From positions 161,803-225,802 of the forward strand of contig NZ_QVML01000007.1 of the NCBI RefSeq assembly GCF_010501015.1: 64,000 bases of DNA. The letters run 5' to 3'. This stretch comes from Bacteroides sp. 214. Its GTDB lineage: Bacteria; Bacteroidota; Bacteroidia; Bacteroidales; Bacteroidaceae. Below the pieces are notes generated by a model. The model was not told the origin of the DNA. It made no database searches and saw nothing but the letters and a program-made list of their open reading frames with translations. Of the stretch, positions 17,497-27,274 are shown piece by piece. A program made the position numbers and the translations under genes. Numbering within the stretch: the stretch's first letter is position 1; each line of letters opens with the position of its first letter.

Positions 17497-18018
17497 TTAT
17501 TCTCCTATATGCAGAATAATTGTTGTAGCTCCAATGGTTATGATTGCTCCTTCGTCTATTCGCAGGCGATCTCTATCGCCTAGAATTTCGTTGTTATGAA
17601 AGGTTCCCGTCAAGCTGGGAGCGTCACGAAGGGTATAGATGAGTTTGCCTTGTTTGTTTCGCTTTACGTTAATGATGCAATGTCGGCGATCCATGCTCAT
17701 ATCGCCAGATTCAATGGGGGTATTGATAATCGTACCTACACAACGGCGACCAATCACGTTATCGCCTTCTTGCAATGGTAATACTTGCTTAAAACCGAAT
17801 ACGTTTTCTACTACGGTAATAGAGCCAAACTCCCCGGTAGAGCTTTCTTCAAGATGCTTCTCTTCGCGGCGGATATCTTTCATCTTGGCTTTTCCCATGC
17901 GAATGCTGAATTGTTTTCCGCAGTTTTCACACACAAACACCAATGATTGTCCTTCGACGTATTTCGTTTCATCGAAGTAGAGGTAGTTATCGCATTTGGG
18001 GCAGAGAATTCGTTTCAT
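17497..18018 (-). CDS. FHA-domain protein with N-terminal zinc ribbon
   Basis: Starting at the ATG at 18018 the product is 173 residues. An N-terminal zinc ribbon (CPKC at 5-8, CENC about 30 residues on) is followed by a forkhead-associated domain (about 80-170) with the phosphothreonine-binding features IGRRC, MSMDRRHCIINVK and LRDAPSLTGTFHNNE. FHA domains bind phosphothreonine partners. The start overlaps the stop of the upstream HU-SPOR gene by one base (TAATG), so the two are probably translationally coupled. A longer in-frame start 30 bp upstream inside that gene is less likely. Confidence 0.88.
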   Translation of the reverse strand: MKRILCPKCDNYLYFDETKYVEGQSLVFVCENCGKQFSIRMGKAKMKDIRREEKHLEESSTGEFGSITVVENVFGFKQVLPLQEGDNVIGRRCVGTIINTPIESGDMSMDRRHCIINVKRNKQGKLIYTLRDAPSLTGTFHNNEILGDRDRLRIDEGAIITIGATTIILHIGE

Positions 18019-19067
18019 TATGAAGGTTGTTTTACGCTGAGAAGCCAACAGTTTTTGTATGACTCTTGTTCACGCAGCAAATTGAGTTGTGTCTCAGCCT
18101 CTTTGCGGTTGGTATAAGAAAGTATACTGATACGCACTTTGCCATCACCCACTACTATTTGAGCATTATCATACCCTTTTTCTTTTAGTTTATCAACCAT
18201 CTCATTGCCATCTTTTTCACGTAACACACTACCTACTATGAGATGATAAGTGCGTTGTGGCTTAGTTATGGCAGGGGTAGGCTCTGTTATATTAGGTATT
18301 GTTTCGGGCGGGGTGACTATCGTTTCTGCCTTTTCTTCTGTTTCTTTAGTTATAGAAGGCTCTTCGTTAACTACTTCGGGGGTTGTTACACTAGCTATCG
18401 GATGGATAAATAATGATTGCCTTTCCATATGCGTAAATAGCTCTGAAGCAGCAAAGGCAGCATAGTTCCCACTTTCTACATAGGTGTTTTCTACTGGAGT
18501 AGACATCACGAAGAAAAGGGCAATAGCAGCCGCTATGGCAGCTACATTCTTTATGGCGTTTACAGGTAACTCGTAGCGTCTCTTCTCTGGAATGGTAGTT
18601 GTTTTCTTTTCAATAACAACTCGTTTAAGAGGCACTTTCGCTTCTATTGTTACCTCTTGTATTTCGAATGTATCTAACCCGTAGAGGGTAGGCGAAGTGA
18701 TGCGGTTGTCGTAGGGTACAAATGTGTAAATGCTATTAATAGAAAGCCTAAGCTCGCCAACATTTGTAAGTTCTACTTTTCCTGTTTTGTGTAAAGTGTC
18801 TACAAGGTGCTTTACTTCTCTTTCTATGATACGCGAAGCATCGGCAAAGGTCGTGTCGTATGCTTTCATGTAAGATTGAACCAACGTTCCATCGTTTATC
18901 GTCAGTTGCGGATTAAAACCCAATGTACGGCAAGGAGGCGAGAACCTTTGCTCCTTTTTATTCCAAGAGGCGGGTGTGTAGTGTGCTACAAAACCACCAA
19001 AATCAGGAACTATTACACAGTCGTTCTCAAGTAGTAGTATTTCTATATGTCTTGCCAATTCTGTCAT
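18018..19067 (-). CDS. HU-like (CCDC81-type) and SPOR-domain membrane protein
   Basis: The 349-residue protein has an N-terminal prokaryotic CCDC81/HU-like domain pair (1-120; IEILLLENDCVIVPDFGGFVA), a membrane helix at about 172-190, a Thr/Glu/Pro-rich periplasmic linker (220-270), and a C-terminal SPOR domain (about 275-345; YHLIVGSVLREKDGNEMVDK). SPOR domains bind denuded peptidoglycan at the division septum. The mix suggests a protein linking a cytoplasmic HU-like module to the cell wall. It is followed by the coupled FHA gene. Confidence 0.85.
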   Translation of the reverse strand: MTELARHIEILLLENDCVIVPDFGGFVAHYTPASWNKKEQRFSPPCRTLGFNPQLTINDGTLVQSYMKAYDTTFADASRIIEREVKHLVDTLHKTGKVELTNVGELRLSINSIYTFVPYDNRITSPTLYGLDTFEIQEVTIEAKVPLKRVVIEKKTTTIPEKRRYELPVNAIKNVAAIAAAIALFFVMSTPVENTYVESGNYAAFAASELFTHMERQSLFIHPIASVTTPEVVNEEPSITKETEEKAETIVTPPETIPNITEPTPAITKPQRTYHLIVGSVLREKDGNEMVDKLKEKGYDNAQIVVGDGKVRISILSYTNRKEAETQLNLLREQESYKNCWLLSVKQPS

Positions 19068-19073
19068 TGCTTA

Positions 19074-19103
19074 CAAAAGTATAGCTTTCTGTCGAGGTAT
19101 CAA
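19074..19103 (-). promoter_or_regulatory. Promoter of the HU-SPOR / FHA unit
   Basis: On the minus strand a TTG (19103-19101) and TACTTTTG (19081-19074) are 19 bp apart, a good Bacteroidota promoter, directly upstream of the ATG at 19067. Confidence 0.65.
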
Positions 19104-19193
19104 CATAAAACAGATACTTAATTTATAAACAATTTATGAACACCATAAAATAAAATGCAACAGAAGCCGTTAGTTAGATTAGGTGAATTTGTA

Positions 19194-19201
19194 TAACTTT
19201 G
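19194..19201 (+). promoter_or_regulatory. -7 promoter element of the surface-glycan locus
   Basis: TAACTTTG matches TAnnTTTG and lies 33 bp before the ATG of the Wza-like gene, making it the likely main promoter of the 19234-28685 gene set. Confidence 0.55.
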
Positions 19202-19233
19202 CCAACCGTTAGTTTAATTCAATAAAAAACGAC

Positions 19234-20019
19234 ATGAAGAAACAATTACTATTGCTTCCCTTTTTAGCTTTACTGCTCTCATGCAAAACAGCAAAAGACG
19301 TTAGTTATTTGCAAGATATCGATACCAACACCGAAGCATTGGCTAAGGTTGCTGCTGCCTATAGCATACGCATAACCAGCGATGATATGCTTTCTATTAT
19401 GGTATCGGCTACCAACCCCGAATCTGTAGCCATGTTCAATATGCCGGTGGCAAGTGTAGAATCTCCCGGAAACACAAGTATGCAGTCTACTCCCATCATG
19501 CAAACCTACCTGGTAGATGCAGAAGGGTATATTATTTTCCCCGTGTTGGGCAAGATAAAAGCTGCCGGATTAACCAAAGACGAACTTTCAGCTTCTATCG
19601 CAAAGCAGATAACTACTTATGTGAAGAATCCTATCGTTACTATCCGACTGATGAATTTTAAGATTGGCGTACTGGGCGAGGTAAACAGTCCGGGTTATAA
19701 AAGCATATCTCACGAGCGTGTTTCTGTTCTTGACGCCATCGTGATGGCGGGTGACCTCAATATCTATGGTCAGCGAAAAAATGTGTTGCTCATACGTGAA
19801 GGCGCCAATGGGATAGAAACGCACCGCTTTGATCTTACTTCGGCAAACATCTTTGCTTCTCCTTACTTCTATTTGCAACAAAACGATGTGCTTTACGTAG
19901 AGCCCAATAATGCTAGGAAGAGTAATTCAAAGTATAGCCAAAACGCACAAGTAAATATTTCATTTATCGCTACCATCGTAAGCGCTATATCGGTTATTGT
20001 GGCATTAATTATTAAATAA
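19234..20019 (+). CDS. Polysaccharide export outer-membrane lipoprotein (Wza/BexD family)
   Basis: The 261-residue protein starts with a lipoprotein signal (lipobox LLLSC, Cys17). A Poly_export domain (about 45-130; YSIRITSDDMLSIMVSATNP) is followed by an SLBB-type domain (about 145-220; FKIGVLGEVNSPG). A C-terminal hydrophobic helix (242-260) would span the outer membrane, as in Wza. It forms the outer-membrane exit pore for exopolysaccharide or capsule. It is first in the locus, 8 bp before the Wzz-like gene. Confidence 0.93.
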   Translation: MKKQLLLLPFLALLLSCKTAKDVSYLQDIDTNTEALAKVAAAYSIRITSDDMLSIMVSATNPESVAMFNMPVASVESPGNTSMQSTPIMQTYLVDAEGYIIFPVLGKIKAAGLTKDELSASIAKQITTYVKNPIVTIRLMNFKIGVLGEVNSPGYKSISHERVSVLDAIVMAGDLNIYGQRKNVLLIREGANGIETHRFDLTSANIFASPYFYLQQNDVLYVEPNNARKSNSKYSQNAQVNISFIATIVSAISVIVALIIK

Positions 20020-20027
20020 GAAATAGC

Positions 20028-21587
20028 ATGAAAGACGAAAATATACACATCGGCAAACTATTTGGTGAAATAATTAAGTATTGGAAGGTTTACATACCGG
20101 TTGGCATTATCTGCCTTATCGTTGCTATAGTATTTATCTTGGTTACACCCAAAGAATGGGGCATCACGGCACGAATGCAGTTGCGTAGCGAAACCGAAGG
20201 TATGATGTCCGAACTGAAGATGCTTAAAGGCAGCGGGCTGGCATCTATGCTTGGTGGCGGTGGTGGTGGCGGTGTTACCACCGAAGATGAAATAGGCATC
20301 ATGCTTGCTCGTCGCAACCTCTCGCAGGTTATAGCCGAAACCGATATGCAACTACAAACCAAACGTCGGGTAGGTTGGAAGAAGCAATCGCTCTATAAAA
20401 AAGAGGTACCTGTAGATTACATCTTCCCTACATCATTTCTAGACACACTGGTTTACCCCATCAACATAAAACTTAGTGTCGATGCAAATAAAAAAGCCAC
20501 TGCTACCCTGAAATCGAAATACTTCAAAACTATAAAGATAAAGAACCAACCCCTGCCGGTAGTGCTAAATACTTCGGTGGGAACCATCACTATACAAGAA
20601 AAAGAGGGAGTAAGTGGTGCTTACAAATTGCAAACCAAGCTGGTACCCCTGCAGAAAGTGTACGAAGAGTTGGAGAAAACGCTTATTATCAAACCCCTGG
20701 AAACCATTTCAGACTTGATGGTAGTCTATATTCAGTGGGAAAACCGTGAGCAGGGTAAAGACCTGATTAACGCTGTTATGAGAGTCTATAATGACTACTC
20801 GCGTGCAGTGAAGACGCAAGAGGCGGAGATAAATGCTGACTTTGTACGCGAAAAGCTCAATGGTATAAGCACAGAACTTACCATTCTCGAAGAGCAAATA
20901 GAACAATACAAAAAGGTTAATGAGATACCCGACCTTGCCATCTACGGCGAAGCTATTATGATGGGCTACGAAGAAGTTGACAAGAGCCTCTTAGAAACTC
21001 AAACCAACCTGCGCATGATGGATTATGTATTGGAATATGTCAAGCACCCCGATAACCAATACTCTGCTGTGCCTCTTATAGAGGGCACGGGCGAGAAAGC
21101 GATAGAGATATACAACACGCTTGTGTTGGAGCGTATGCGTTTGTTGCAAACAGCCGAACCTTCAAACCCGGCAGTGTTGTTAGTAAACGAGCAACTTGCC
21201 GAACAGCGCAAAATGCTTACCGAAGCCATTACCACTGCTCGCCAGGGAGTAGTTATCGCACTAAGCGAACTTAATAAAAAGAACACGCAATACAATAACA
21301 TTATCTATAAGCTACCCACGCAAGAACGCGAATACATTGAATTAAAGCGCCAACAAAAGCTAAAAGAAACCATGTTCATGTATCTATTGCAGAAGTTGCA
21401 AGAGAAAGAACTTGCCAACGCCCCCGACGAACTGGCTGCGCGCATTATAGACCCCGCTTACAGCTCGGCAAAGCACGAGTTCCCTAAAGGGCTGTTTGTA
21501 TTAATCATTGCTTTTGTTATCGCTTGTGCTATTTCATTGAGTATCATTGCAGTAAAAATGGCAGGCACTGTTACTAAGTGTGAGTAA
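20028..21587 (+). CDS. Wzz/GumC-type polysaccharide co-polymerase (chain-length determinant), no kinase domain
   Basis: The 519-residue protein has membrane helices near both ends (about 20-40 and 490-510) around a large periplasmic coiled-coil region. LKMLKGSGLASMLGGGG and the conserved EEQIEQYKKVNEIPD and PTQEREYIELKRQQKLKE motifs fit the GumC/Wzz family. It governs chain length and links polymerase to exporter. The protein ends just after the second helix, so there is no Walker-type tyrosine kinase domain. A run of seven glycines near residue 77 is unusual but in frame. Confidence 0.92.
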   Translation: MKDENIHIGKLFGEIIKYWKVYIPVGIICLIVAIVFILVTPKEWGITARMQLRSETEGMMSELKMLKGSGLASMLGGGGGGGVTTEDEIGIMLARRNLSQVIAETDMQLQTKRRVGWKKQSLYKKEVPVDYIFPTSFLDTLVYPINIKLSVDANKKATATLKSKYFKTIKIKNQPLPVVLNTSVGTITIQEKEGVSGAYKLQTKLVPLQKVYEELEKTLIIKPLETISDLMVVYIQWENREQGKDLINAVMRVYNDYSRAVKTQEAEINADFVREKLNGISTELTILEEQIEQYKKVNEIPDLAIYGEAIMMGYEEVDKSLLETQTNLRMMDYVLEYVKHPDNQYSAVPLIEGTGEKAIEIYNTLVLERMRLLQTAEPSNPAVLLVNEQLAEQRKMLTEAITTARQGVVIALSELNKKNTQYNNIIYKLPTQEREYIELKRQQKLKETMFMYLLQKLQEKELANAPDELAARIIDPAYSSAKHEFPKGLFVLIIAFVIACAISLSIIAVKMAGTVTKCE

Positions 21588-21592
21588 CCGCT

Positions 21593-22798
21593 ATGTGGAC
21601 GTTCTCTAAAAATAACCTCTTTTTTGTATTTTTGCTGTTCGGATATGTGTTCGGCGTGATGCTTTATGAGTATCTGGATTTTAATTATACAGATGAATTG
21701 ATGGTTCTTTTTCTAGGGATATTTGTAGCGCTGGTTGTATATGAACGAAGGGATTTGAAAGAATTAAAACCTATATTTATGGTTTGTGGCATATTCCTGT
21801 TTTATGTAATCTATTCATTCGCAATAGGGTCTAATGTAGTTGCGGCTATCTTTTTGGATGCTGTTATACAAATAAAACCCTTTCTAGGGTTCTTTGCTAT
21901 ATTATTGTTGAAACCAGCATTAACCAAAGAACATAAATATGTGCTTACCATTGTGTCGTTGATAGGTGCCTGCTTCTTATTAGTTATAGGCATTACCGAT
22001 CCTTGGCATAGTTTTTTTATGCATCCCTCTCGTTTTGCTACGGCAGCTACAGTTACAGCATTTCTTTATTTTTATTGTAGTTCGTACTCGTGGGGTGATG
22101 TGATTGTATTTATCCTTATATTAGCAGTCGGTTTTTTCTCTACACGCTCTAAATTCTATGGCTTCTGGGCTATAGCAGCTTCGATTACTATTTATTACAA
22201 ATATGCCGGGCAGTTAAAAATAAATTTAAGAACCATTATCATTGGGGCAATAACTATAGTAGTAGCACTATTCTTTTCGTGGGAAAAGATAGTACTTTAT
22301 TATATTGATGGTGCTATGAATTCCAAAGAGATGTGGTCGCGACCTGCTATGATGTTAACAGGTTGTAATATTCTCTGTGATTATATACCTTTTGGTAGTG
22401 GGCTTGGTAGTTTCGGCACCTTTGCTTCAGCAGAGTATTATTCGCCTACTTATGAAGAATATGGTATCAATACACTTTGGGGATTGTCTAAAGAAAAGCC
22501 TGATTTTATAGTCGATGCTTTTTATCCTGAGCTAGCACAATTTGGATTGGTGGGGGTGGTCTTGTATTTCTACTTTTGGCACTATGCATTTAGACGTGCA
22601 AGTAAACTAAAAACCTCTTTCACAAACAAACAGCATCTGATTGTACTACTTGTTTTTTCGTTTTTTTTAATTGAAGGAATTGCCGATGCTACATTTACAC
22701 ACAATCGAGGACTGTTTGTTTTAATCCTTATGGGAATATCCATAGTTGAATTAGAACAAAAAAATACAGCAAATTCTACAAATGAGTCTGAAAAGTGA
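21593..22798 (+). CDS. O-antigen polymerase/ligase-like membrane protein (Wzy-like)
   Basis: The 401-residue protein has about ten hydrophobic helices with the large loop expected in Wzy/WaaL proteins (GSGLGSFGTFASAEYYSPTY followed by PDFIVDAFYPELAQFGLVG). Wzy polymerases join lipid-linked repeat units in the periplasm. It is 5 bp after the Wzz-like gene and overlaps the flippase gene by 17 bp, so the module is tightly packed. Polymerase versus ligase cannot be settled from sequence; the neighbours favour polymerase. Confidence 0.8.
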   Translation: MWTFSKNNLFFVFLLFGYVFGVMLYEYLDFNYTDELMVLFLGIFVALVVYERRDLKELKPIFMVCGIFLFYVIYSFAIGSNVVAAIFLDAVIQIKPFLGFFAILLLKPALTKEHKYVLTIVSLIGACFLLVIGITDPWHSFFMHPSRFATAATVTAFLYFYCSSYSWGDVIVFILILAVGFFSTRSKFYGFWAIAASITIYYKYAGQLKINLRTIIIGAITIVVALFFSWEKIVLYYIDGAMNSKEMWSRPAMMLTGCNILCDYIPFGSGLGSFGTFASAEYYSPTYEEYGINTLWGLSKEKPDFIVDAFYPELAQFGLVGVVLYFYFWHYAFRRASKLKTSFTNKQHLIVLLVFSFFLIEGIADATFTHNRGLFVLILMGISIVELEQKNTANSTNESEK

Positions 22799-24101
22799 GT
22801 CATACACTAAAGGGGCTGTTTATTCCTCTACGTTGGGAGCTGTTGCTAAGCTGGTAGCCTTTGCTCAAAACCTTTCTATCGCTTATTTTATAGGTGCTAA
22901 TGTACATACCGATATCTATTTTTACCTATTTCAATTTTCCTTATTGCTCTCAAATATGGGGCAAACAATAACGACTTCTGTTCTGATTCCTCGTTTTACA
23001 CAAATGAGAATTCAACAGAATGAAAAAAAAAGTATGGCTTATATAAACTCCTTCATTGTGTGCGTTGCTGCTATTGGTGTTGTTATTATTATTATAGCGT
23101 GGCTTTTTGGACCTTTTTTACTTAAGGCTATATCTGGCTTCAGTGCTGAAAGTATTAAGGAGAATGTACTTCAGGTTTATTTGTTTGCACCGGTTATAGT
23201 TCTTTATTTATTAAATATGTTATATGCCGAAGTTCTTGTGTCTTACAAATATTTCACTCTTCCTACGGTTCTGAATTTGATTAACAATTGTTTTATTATT
23301 CTTTTCATAATTATTTTTAATCAATCCTTAGATATCCTTTCTGCTGTTGTAGGACTTGGAGCTGCTGCCTTAATCAATTTTGTAGGAGTCGTCGTATTGT
23401 TGAGGAAGAACTTACATTGGAACTTCCTGTTGATAAAGTTTTCCTTATTAAAGGACTCTTATAGAGACATTTTTACGATTTTCGGCAATCAGGTTGTTGT
23501 TGTTGTTGTTTCAATATTTCCATTTTATATATTGTCTTGGCTGCATCCGAGTGTGGTGACAATTGCAAATTATGCCATAAAATTAGCGCAAACTCCGGTT
23601 AATATATTGATACATATATTTGCTGTGTTACAAATAAAGTTGAATGAGCTGGCTGTATCTGAAGCATATGAACAGATGAAAAAAATTTATCTGCGCGTTA
23701 CAAGTGGGGCGGTGTTATTATCTATACTGCTTGTTGTAGTACTGTATATATTAAGGTCATTCCTGATTGATTTTTTGTATGGTATCGGTGGTATGGAAGG
23801 CGAGGCTCTTTCATCTCTGAAAGAAGTCTTTGGAATATTAATTTTTAGCATCCCACTTACAATAATTGGTGTTCCTTCTACAAAATTGTTTATTGCAACT
23901 CAAGAGGTGAAGTTTTATACAATTCTTATGTTTGTGGTGAGTATAATGGGTGTAGGAATTTATTCTTATTTAATACCTCGTATAGGAGTCAATGGTTATG
24001 CATACGCATTTGTAGCCTATGAGGGCTTATTAGCAATACTGTTTTCTTTTTTTGGATACGGGATTCTAAGAAGAAGAAGTAAAAAACTACATACTCAATA
24101 A
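22782..24101 (+). CDS. Wzx-like / MurJ-like polysaccharide flippase
   Basis: The 439-residue membrane protein has about 12-14 helices and belongs to the MOP exporter superfamily. Features include the N-terminal AKLVAFAQNLSIAYFIGANV and FFGYGILRRRSKK at the end. It would flip undecaprenyl-linked oligosaccharide across the inner membrane for the Wzy-like protein encoded upstream. The first 17 bp overlap that gene. Confidence 0.88.
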   Translation: MSLKSESYTKGAVYSSTLGAVAKLVAFAQNLSIAYFIGANVHTDIYFYLFQFSLLLSNMGQTITTSVLIPRFTQMRIQQNEKKSMAYINSFIVCVAAIGVVIIIIAWLFGPFLLKAISGFSAESIKENVLQVYLFAPVIVLYLLNMLYAEVLVSYKYFTLPTVLNLINNCFIILFIIIFNQSLDILSAVVGLGAAALINFVGVVVLLRKNLHWNFLLIKFSLLKDSYRDIFTIFGNQVVVVVVSIFPFYILSWLHPSVVTIANYAIKLAQTPVNILIHIFAVLQIKLNELAVSEAYEQMKKIYLRVTSGAVLLSILLVVVLYILRSFLIDFLYGIGGMEGEALSSLKEVFGILIFSIPLTIIGVPSTKLFIATQEVKFYTILMFVVSIMGVGIYSYLIPRIGVNGYAYAFVAYEGLLAILFSFFGYGILRRRSKKLHTQ

Positions 24102-24114
24102 AAATAGAACTATC

Positions 24115-25224
24115 ATGAAGATACTAATCATTAACTCTATCCTTTATTCGGTGGAAAACAATACAGTACACGAGGTTAATTCCATAAAGGATACTATGAT
24201 TGTTAGTTTAGCGAATGAATTTGTTGCTAAAGAACATCAAATAACGCTTGTTGCTGCTGAAGAGTATAAACCCATTTCAGAAGAAGGCTGTTCTTTTAAT
24301 ATTATTTACCTGCCTTCTAATCTAAAACGGATATTCAATCCATCGCTATTACCTTTACATCTCAATTTATTTTCTTATCTGCGTAAACACAAAGAGGAGT
24401 ATGATTTGGTTATTACAAGCGAAGTGTTTTCTTTTAATTCTTTGTTTGCATCTATTGTTATGCCTCAAAAAACAATCATATGGCAGGAACTGGGTAAGTA
24501 TAACAAAATGATGAAAGAAATACCAGCACGCATTTGGTACAATGTGATAGCTCGCTGTTTTATGAATAAGCCACTTATTGTTGCTCGTTCTCCAGTCGCA
24601 AAACGCTTTATTCAATCGTTCAATTTACGAGTATATGAAGATATAATTAGCCATGGCTCTAATTTAACTCTTCCCAAGAGTGGTGTGTCAAAGAAGAAGC
24701 AGTTTATTGTTGTAGCACGCTTAGTGCCGGGTAAGAATATTATTTCAATGATTTCGGTATACAAAAAATACATAACGACTTTTTCAAAGAAGGACTATAA
24801 ACTTTATATAGCAGGAGATGGTCCTATGCGTAATGAAATAGAGGAATATGTTTTTGCAAATGGATTGGATGGACAGGTAGTATTACTTGGTAATGTTATT
24901 CACGATAAGCTAACTGATTACTTTGCATCTTCTTTATGTATGTTTTGTAACTCATCGAAAGACTTGAATATGATTGCTATTGAAGAATCCATATCGCTAG
25001 GGACACCGATAATAACGAATACAGTACCTTATAGTGCTGAGTGGATAAAAAATAACACACTGGGTATTGCAAAAGATAATTGGGACGAACATGATATACA
25101 CGAAATTGTTGAGAACAGTAAGTTGTATATAAATAACTGCATGGAATATTCACCCAAGCTATCGCGCGCATATATTGTTGATAGGTTCATTAATATCCTT
25201 AAATCACCTTCCCCAGCACACTAA
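24115..25224 (+). CDS. Glycosyltransferase, GT4-like (GT-B fold)
   Basis: The 369-residue cytoplasmic protein has the GT-B pattern: an N-terminal acceptor domain and a C-terminal nucleotide-sugar domain with FIVVARLVPGKNI, LYIAGDGPMRNEIEEYV, VVLLGNV and the DLNMIAIEESISLGTPII segment, a close variant of the GT4 E-x7-E motif. It likely adds one sugar to the repeat unit. It is the only typical cytoplasmic glycosyltransferase in this locus. Confidence 0.88.
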   Translation: MKILIINSILYSVENNTVHEVNSIKDTMIVSLANEFVAKEHQITLVAAEEYKPISEEGCSFNIIYLPSNLKRIFNPSLLPLHLNLFSYLRKHKEEYDLVITSEVFSFNSLFASIVMPQKTIIWQELGKYNKMMKEIPARIWYNVIARCFMNKPLIVARSPVAKRFIQSFNLRVYEDIISHGSNLTLPKSGVSKKKQFIVVARLVPGKNIISMISVYKKYITTFSKKDYKLYIAGDGPMRNEIEEYVFANGLDGQVVLLGNVIHDKLTDYFASSLCMFCNSSKDLNMIAIEESISLGTPIITNTVPYSAEWIKNNTLGIAKDNWDEHDIHEIVENSKLYINNCMEYSPKLSRAYIVDRFINILKSPSPAH

Positions 25225-25241
25225 GAACAGATTTATATCGT

Positions 25242-25249
25242 TATATTTG
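25242..25249 (+). promoter_or_regulatory. Internal -7 promoter element before the GtrA/oxidoreductase/GT39 module
   Basis: TATATTTG matches TAnnTTTG in the 62-bp gap after the GT4 gene, suggesting that the last three genes can be transcribed on their own. Confidence 0.5.
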
Positions 25250-25286
25250 CAACCATAGTTACTAATAACAAGAAACACACAATATA

Positions 25287-25709
25287 GTGAGAGTTACATT
25301 GACGAAATTCCTTTCCGGTAAAACAGACAAAACATTATTGCAATTAGTTCGCTATACATTCGTTGGTGGATTTGCTTTTATTATTGATTTTTCTTTATTG
25401 TGGTTTTTCACAGAAATTTGCCATCTCCATTATCTTATATCAGCAACACTATCATTCCTTGCAGGTTTAATAACCAATTTTATTCTTAGCACAAAATGGG
25501 TTTTCAATAACTCGAAGGTTGCTAATAAGAAATTGGAGTTTTTGCTATTTGGACTGATAGGAGCTGTGGGACTGGGATTGAATGACTTATTCATGTGGCT
25601 ACTAACTGAATATGGAAATGCACATTATTTAGTGTCTAAAATAGGAGTAGTGTTTGTGGTGTATTTGTGGAACTTCTTTGCACGAAAGTATTTATTATAC
25701 AAGAATTAG
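25287..25709 (+). CDS. GtrA-family membrane protein
   Basis: The 140-residue protein has four membrane helices and the GtrA features [34 protein letters not shown] and a C-terminal basic end ([12 protein letters not shown]). GtrA proteins are thought to move polyprenyl-phosphate-linked sugars across the membrane for GT39/GT-C-type transferases, and such a gene lies two positions downstream. The start is a GTG; I see no suitable ATG near the N-terminus. Confidence 0.88.
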   Translation: MRVTLTKFLSGKTDKTLLQLVRYTFVGGFAFIIDFSLLWFFTEICHLHYLISATLSFLAGLITNFILSTKWVFNNSKVANKKLEFLLFGLIGAVGLGLNDLFMWLLTEYGNAHYLVSKIGVVFVVYLWNFFARKYLLYKN

Positions 25710-25711
25710 AA

Positions 25712-27274
25712 ATGGAGAAATCAAAGAAAGTAATTATCATAGGAGCAGGACCTGCGGGCGTTGTTGCCGGATATGAGTTGTTGAAAGAGGACAAAAATCT
25801 AGAGGTTATCATTCTAGAACAATCACAAGCCATTGGCGGAATATCCCGAACCGTAAAACATAACGGAAACAGAATGGATATTGGCGGGCATCGTTTCTTC
25901 TCTAAAAATGATGCAGTGGTTAATTGGTGGAACGAACTAATGCCTATGCAAGGTAGCTTGTCTTATGATGATCTAAAATTGCATCGTAAGGTAAAATTAG
26001 AAAAAGGCGGTCCCGACCCCGAAACAACAGATAGAGTTATGCTGGTGCGCAATAGGGTTTCACGCATATTCTACCGCAAAGCCTTTTTTGACTATCCGGT
26101 AAAACTGAACTTCAATACCATTAAGAATATGGGATTGATTACTACTATTAGTGCCGGATGCAGTTATTTCTATTCCGTTGTGTTCAAGAAGAAAGAAGAT
26201 TCTTTAGAGAACTTTTATATCAATAGATTCGGGCGAAAGCTTTACTCTATGTTTTTCGAATCTTATACAGAAAAGCTTTGGGGAAGACATCCCGAAAAGA
26301 TATCTCCCGACTGGGGAGCGCAACGTGTAAAAGGTTTGTCTATCCGTGCGGTGTTGAAAGATATTTTCAGTAAAGCGTTCTGTAAAGAACAAGATAAAAA
26401 GAAAGTGGAAACTTCTTTGATAGAACAGTTCTCGTATCCTAAGTACGGCCCCGGACAACTGTGGGAAACAGCAGCCAACGAGTTCGAGAAAATGGGTGGA
26501 AAAGTGCAAAAAGGGCGTAGAGTCGTGGGCTTTGAAACAAGCAAAGGAAAACTAACTCACGTGAAATATGAATGTAACGGCGAAATAACAACAGAGGAAG
26601 CCGATATTGTCATTTCTTCTATGCCGCTAAAAGATTTAATAGCAGGTATGCCAGCTGTTCCCAAGGATATTCATCGTATAGCATCCGGACTTCCTTACCG
26701 GGACTTTATTACCATCGGGCTGTTGGTAAATAAGTTAGCGCTTAAAAACAAAACAAAGATGCCTACACTTGGCAATATTGTTCCCGATTGTTGGATTTAC
26801 GTACAAGACAATAACGTTAAGTTAGGACGTGTTCAGATATTTAATAACTGGTCTCCTTACTTGGTAAAGAACCCGGACGAAACAGTTTGGATTGGTCTTG
26901 AATACTTTTGTGCTGAAGGAGATACGTTTTGGAATATGGATGAGAAAGAGCGTACTGCAATGGCAGTAAAAGAGTTGGCTTCTATAGGATTAATAGCCGA
27001 AACAGAAACAATCCTAGACTCTCATTGTGAGTTTGTTCAAAAAGCATATCCGGCATATTTCGATACGTATGGCGAAATAGATACACTTATCGATTACTTA
27101 AATACATTCGAGAATTTGTATTGTGTAGGACGCAACGGTCAGCATCGCTACAATAATATGGATCACTCTATGGAAACGGCTTTTGAGGCTGTGAAGAATA
27201 TATTCACAAACAAAAAAGATAAATCAAACATTTGGAATGTAAACCAAGAAACAGAATACCATGAAGAAAAGTAG
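25712..27274 (+). CDS. FAD/NAD(P)-dependent oxidoreductase, UDP-galactopyranose-mutase/protoporphyrinogen-oxidase-like
   Basis: Starting at 25712 the product is 520 residues. The N-terminal dinucleotide-binding motif is [17 protein letters not shown], followed by [26 protein letters not shown], typical of the amine oxidase/UGM-like group. The C-terminal [21 protein letters not shown] carries the FAD-binding end. Proteins of this type occur in surface-glycan loci, where they probably change a sugar or sugar-lipid, but the substrate is unknown. It starts 2 bp after the GtrA stop and overlaps the GT39 start by 14 bp. Confidence 0.85.
   Translation: MEKSKKVIIIGAGPAGVVAGYELLKEDKNLEVIILEQSQAIGGISRTVKHNGNRMDIGGHRFFSKNDAVVNWWNELMPMQGSLSYDDLKLHRKVKLEKGGPDPETTDRVMLVRNRVSRIFYRKAFFDYPVKLNFNTIKNMGLITTISAGCSYFYSVVFKKKEDSLENFYINRFGRKLYSMFFESYTEKLWGRHPEKISPDWGAQRVKGLSIRAVLKDIFSKAFCKEQDKKKVETSLIEQFSYPKYGPGQLWETAANEFEKMGGKVQKGRRVVGFETSKGKLTHVKYECNGEITTEEADIVISSMPLKDLIAGMPAVPKDIHRIASGLPYRDFITIGLLVNKLALKNKTKMPTLGNIVPDCWIYVQDNNVKLGRVQIFNNWSPYLVKNPDETVWIGLEYFCAEGDTFWNMDEKERTAMAVKELASIGLIAETETILDSHCEFVQKAYPAYFDTYGEIDTLIDYLNTFENLYCVGRNGQHRYNNMDHSMETAFEAVKNIFTNKKDKSNIWNVNQETEYHEEK

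Noticed and set aside
20028..21587. Fused Wzc-type tyrosine autokinase
   Set aside because: The protein ends right after the second membrane helix and has no Walker A/A' motifs or Tyr-rich tail.
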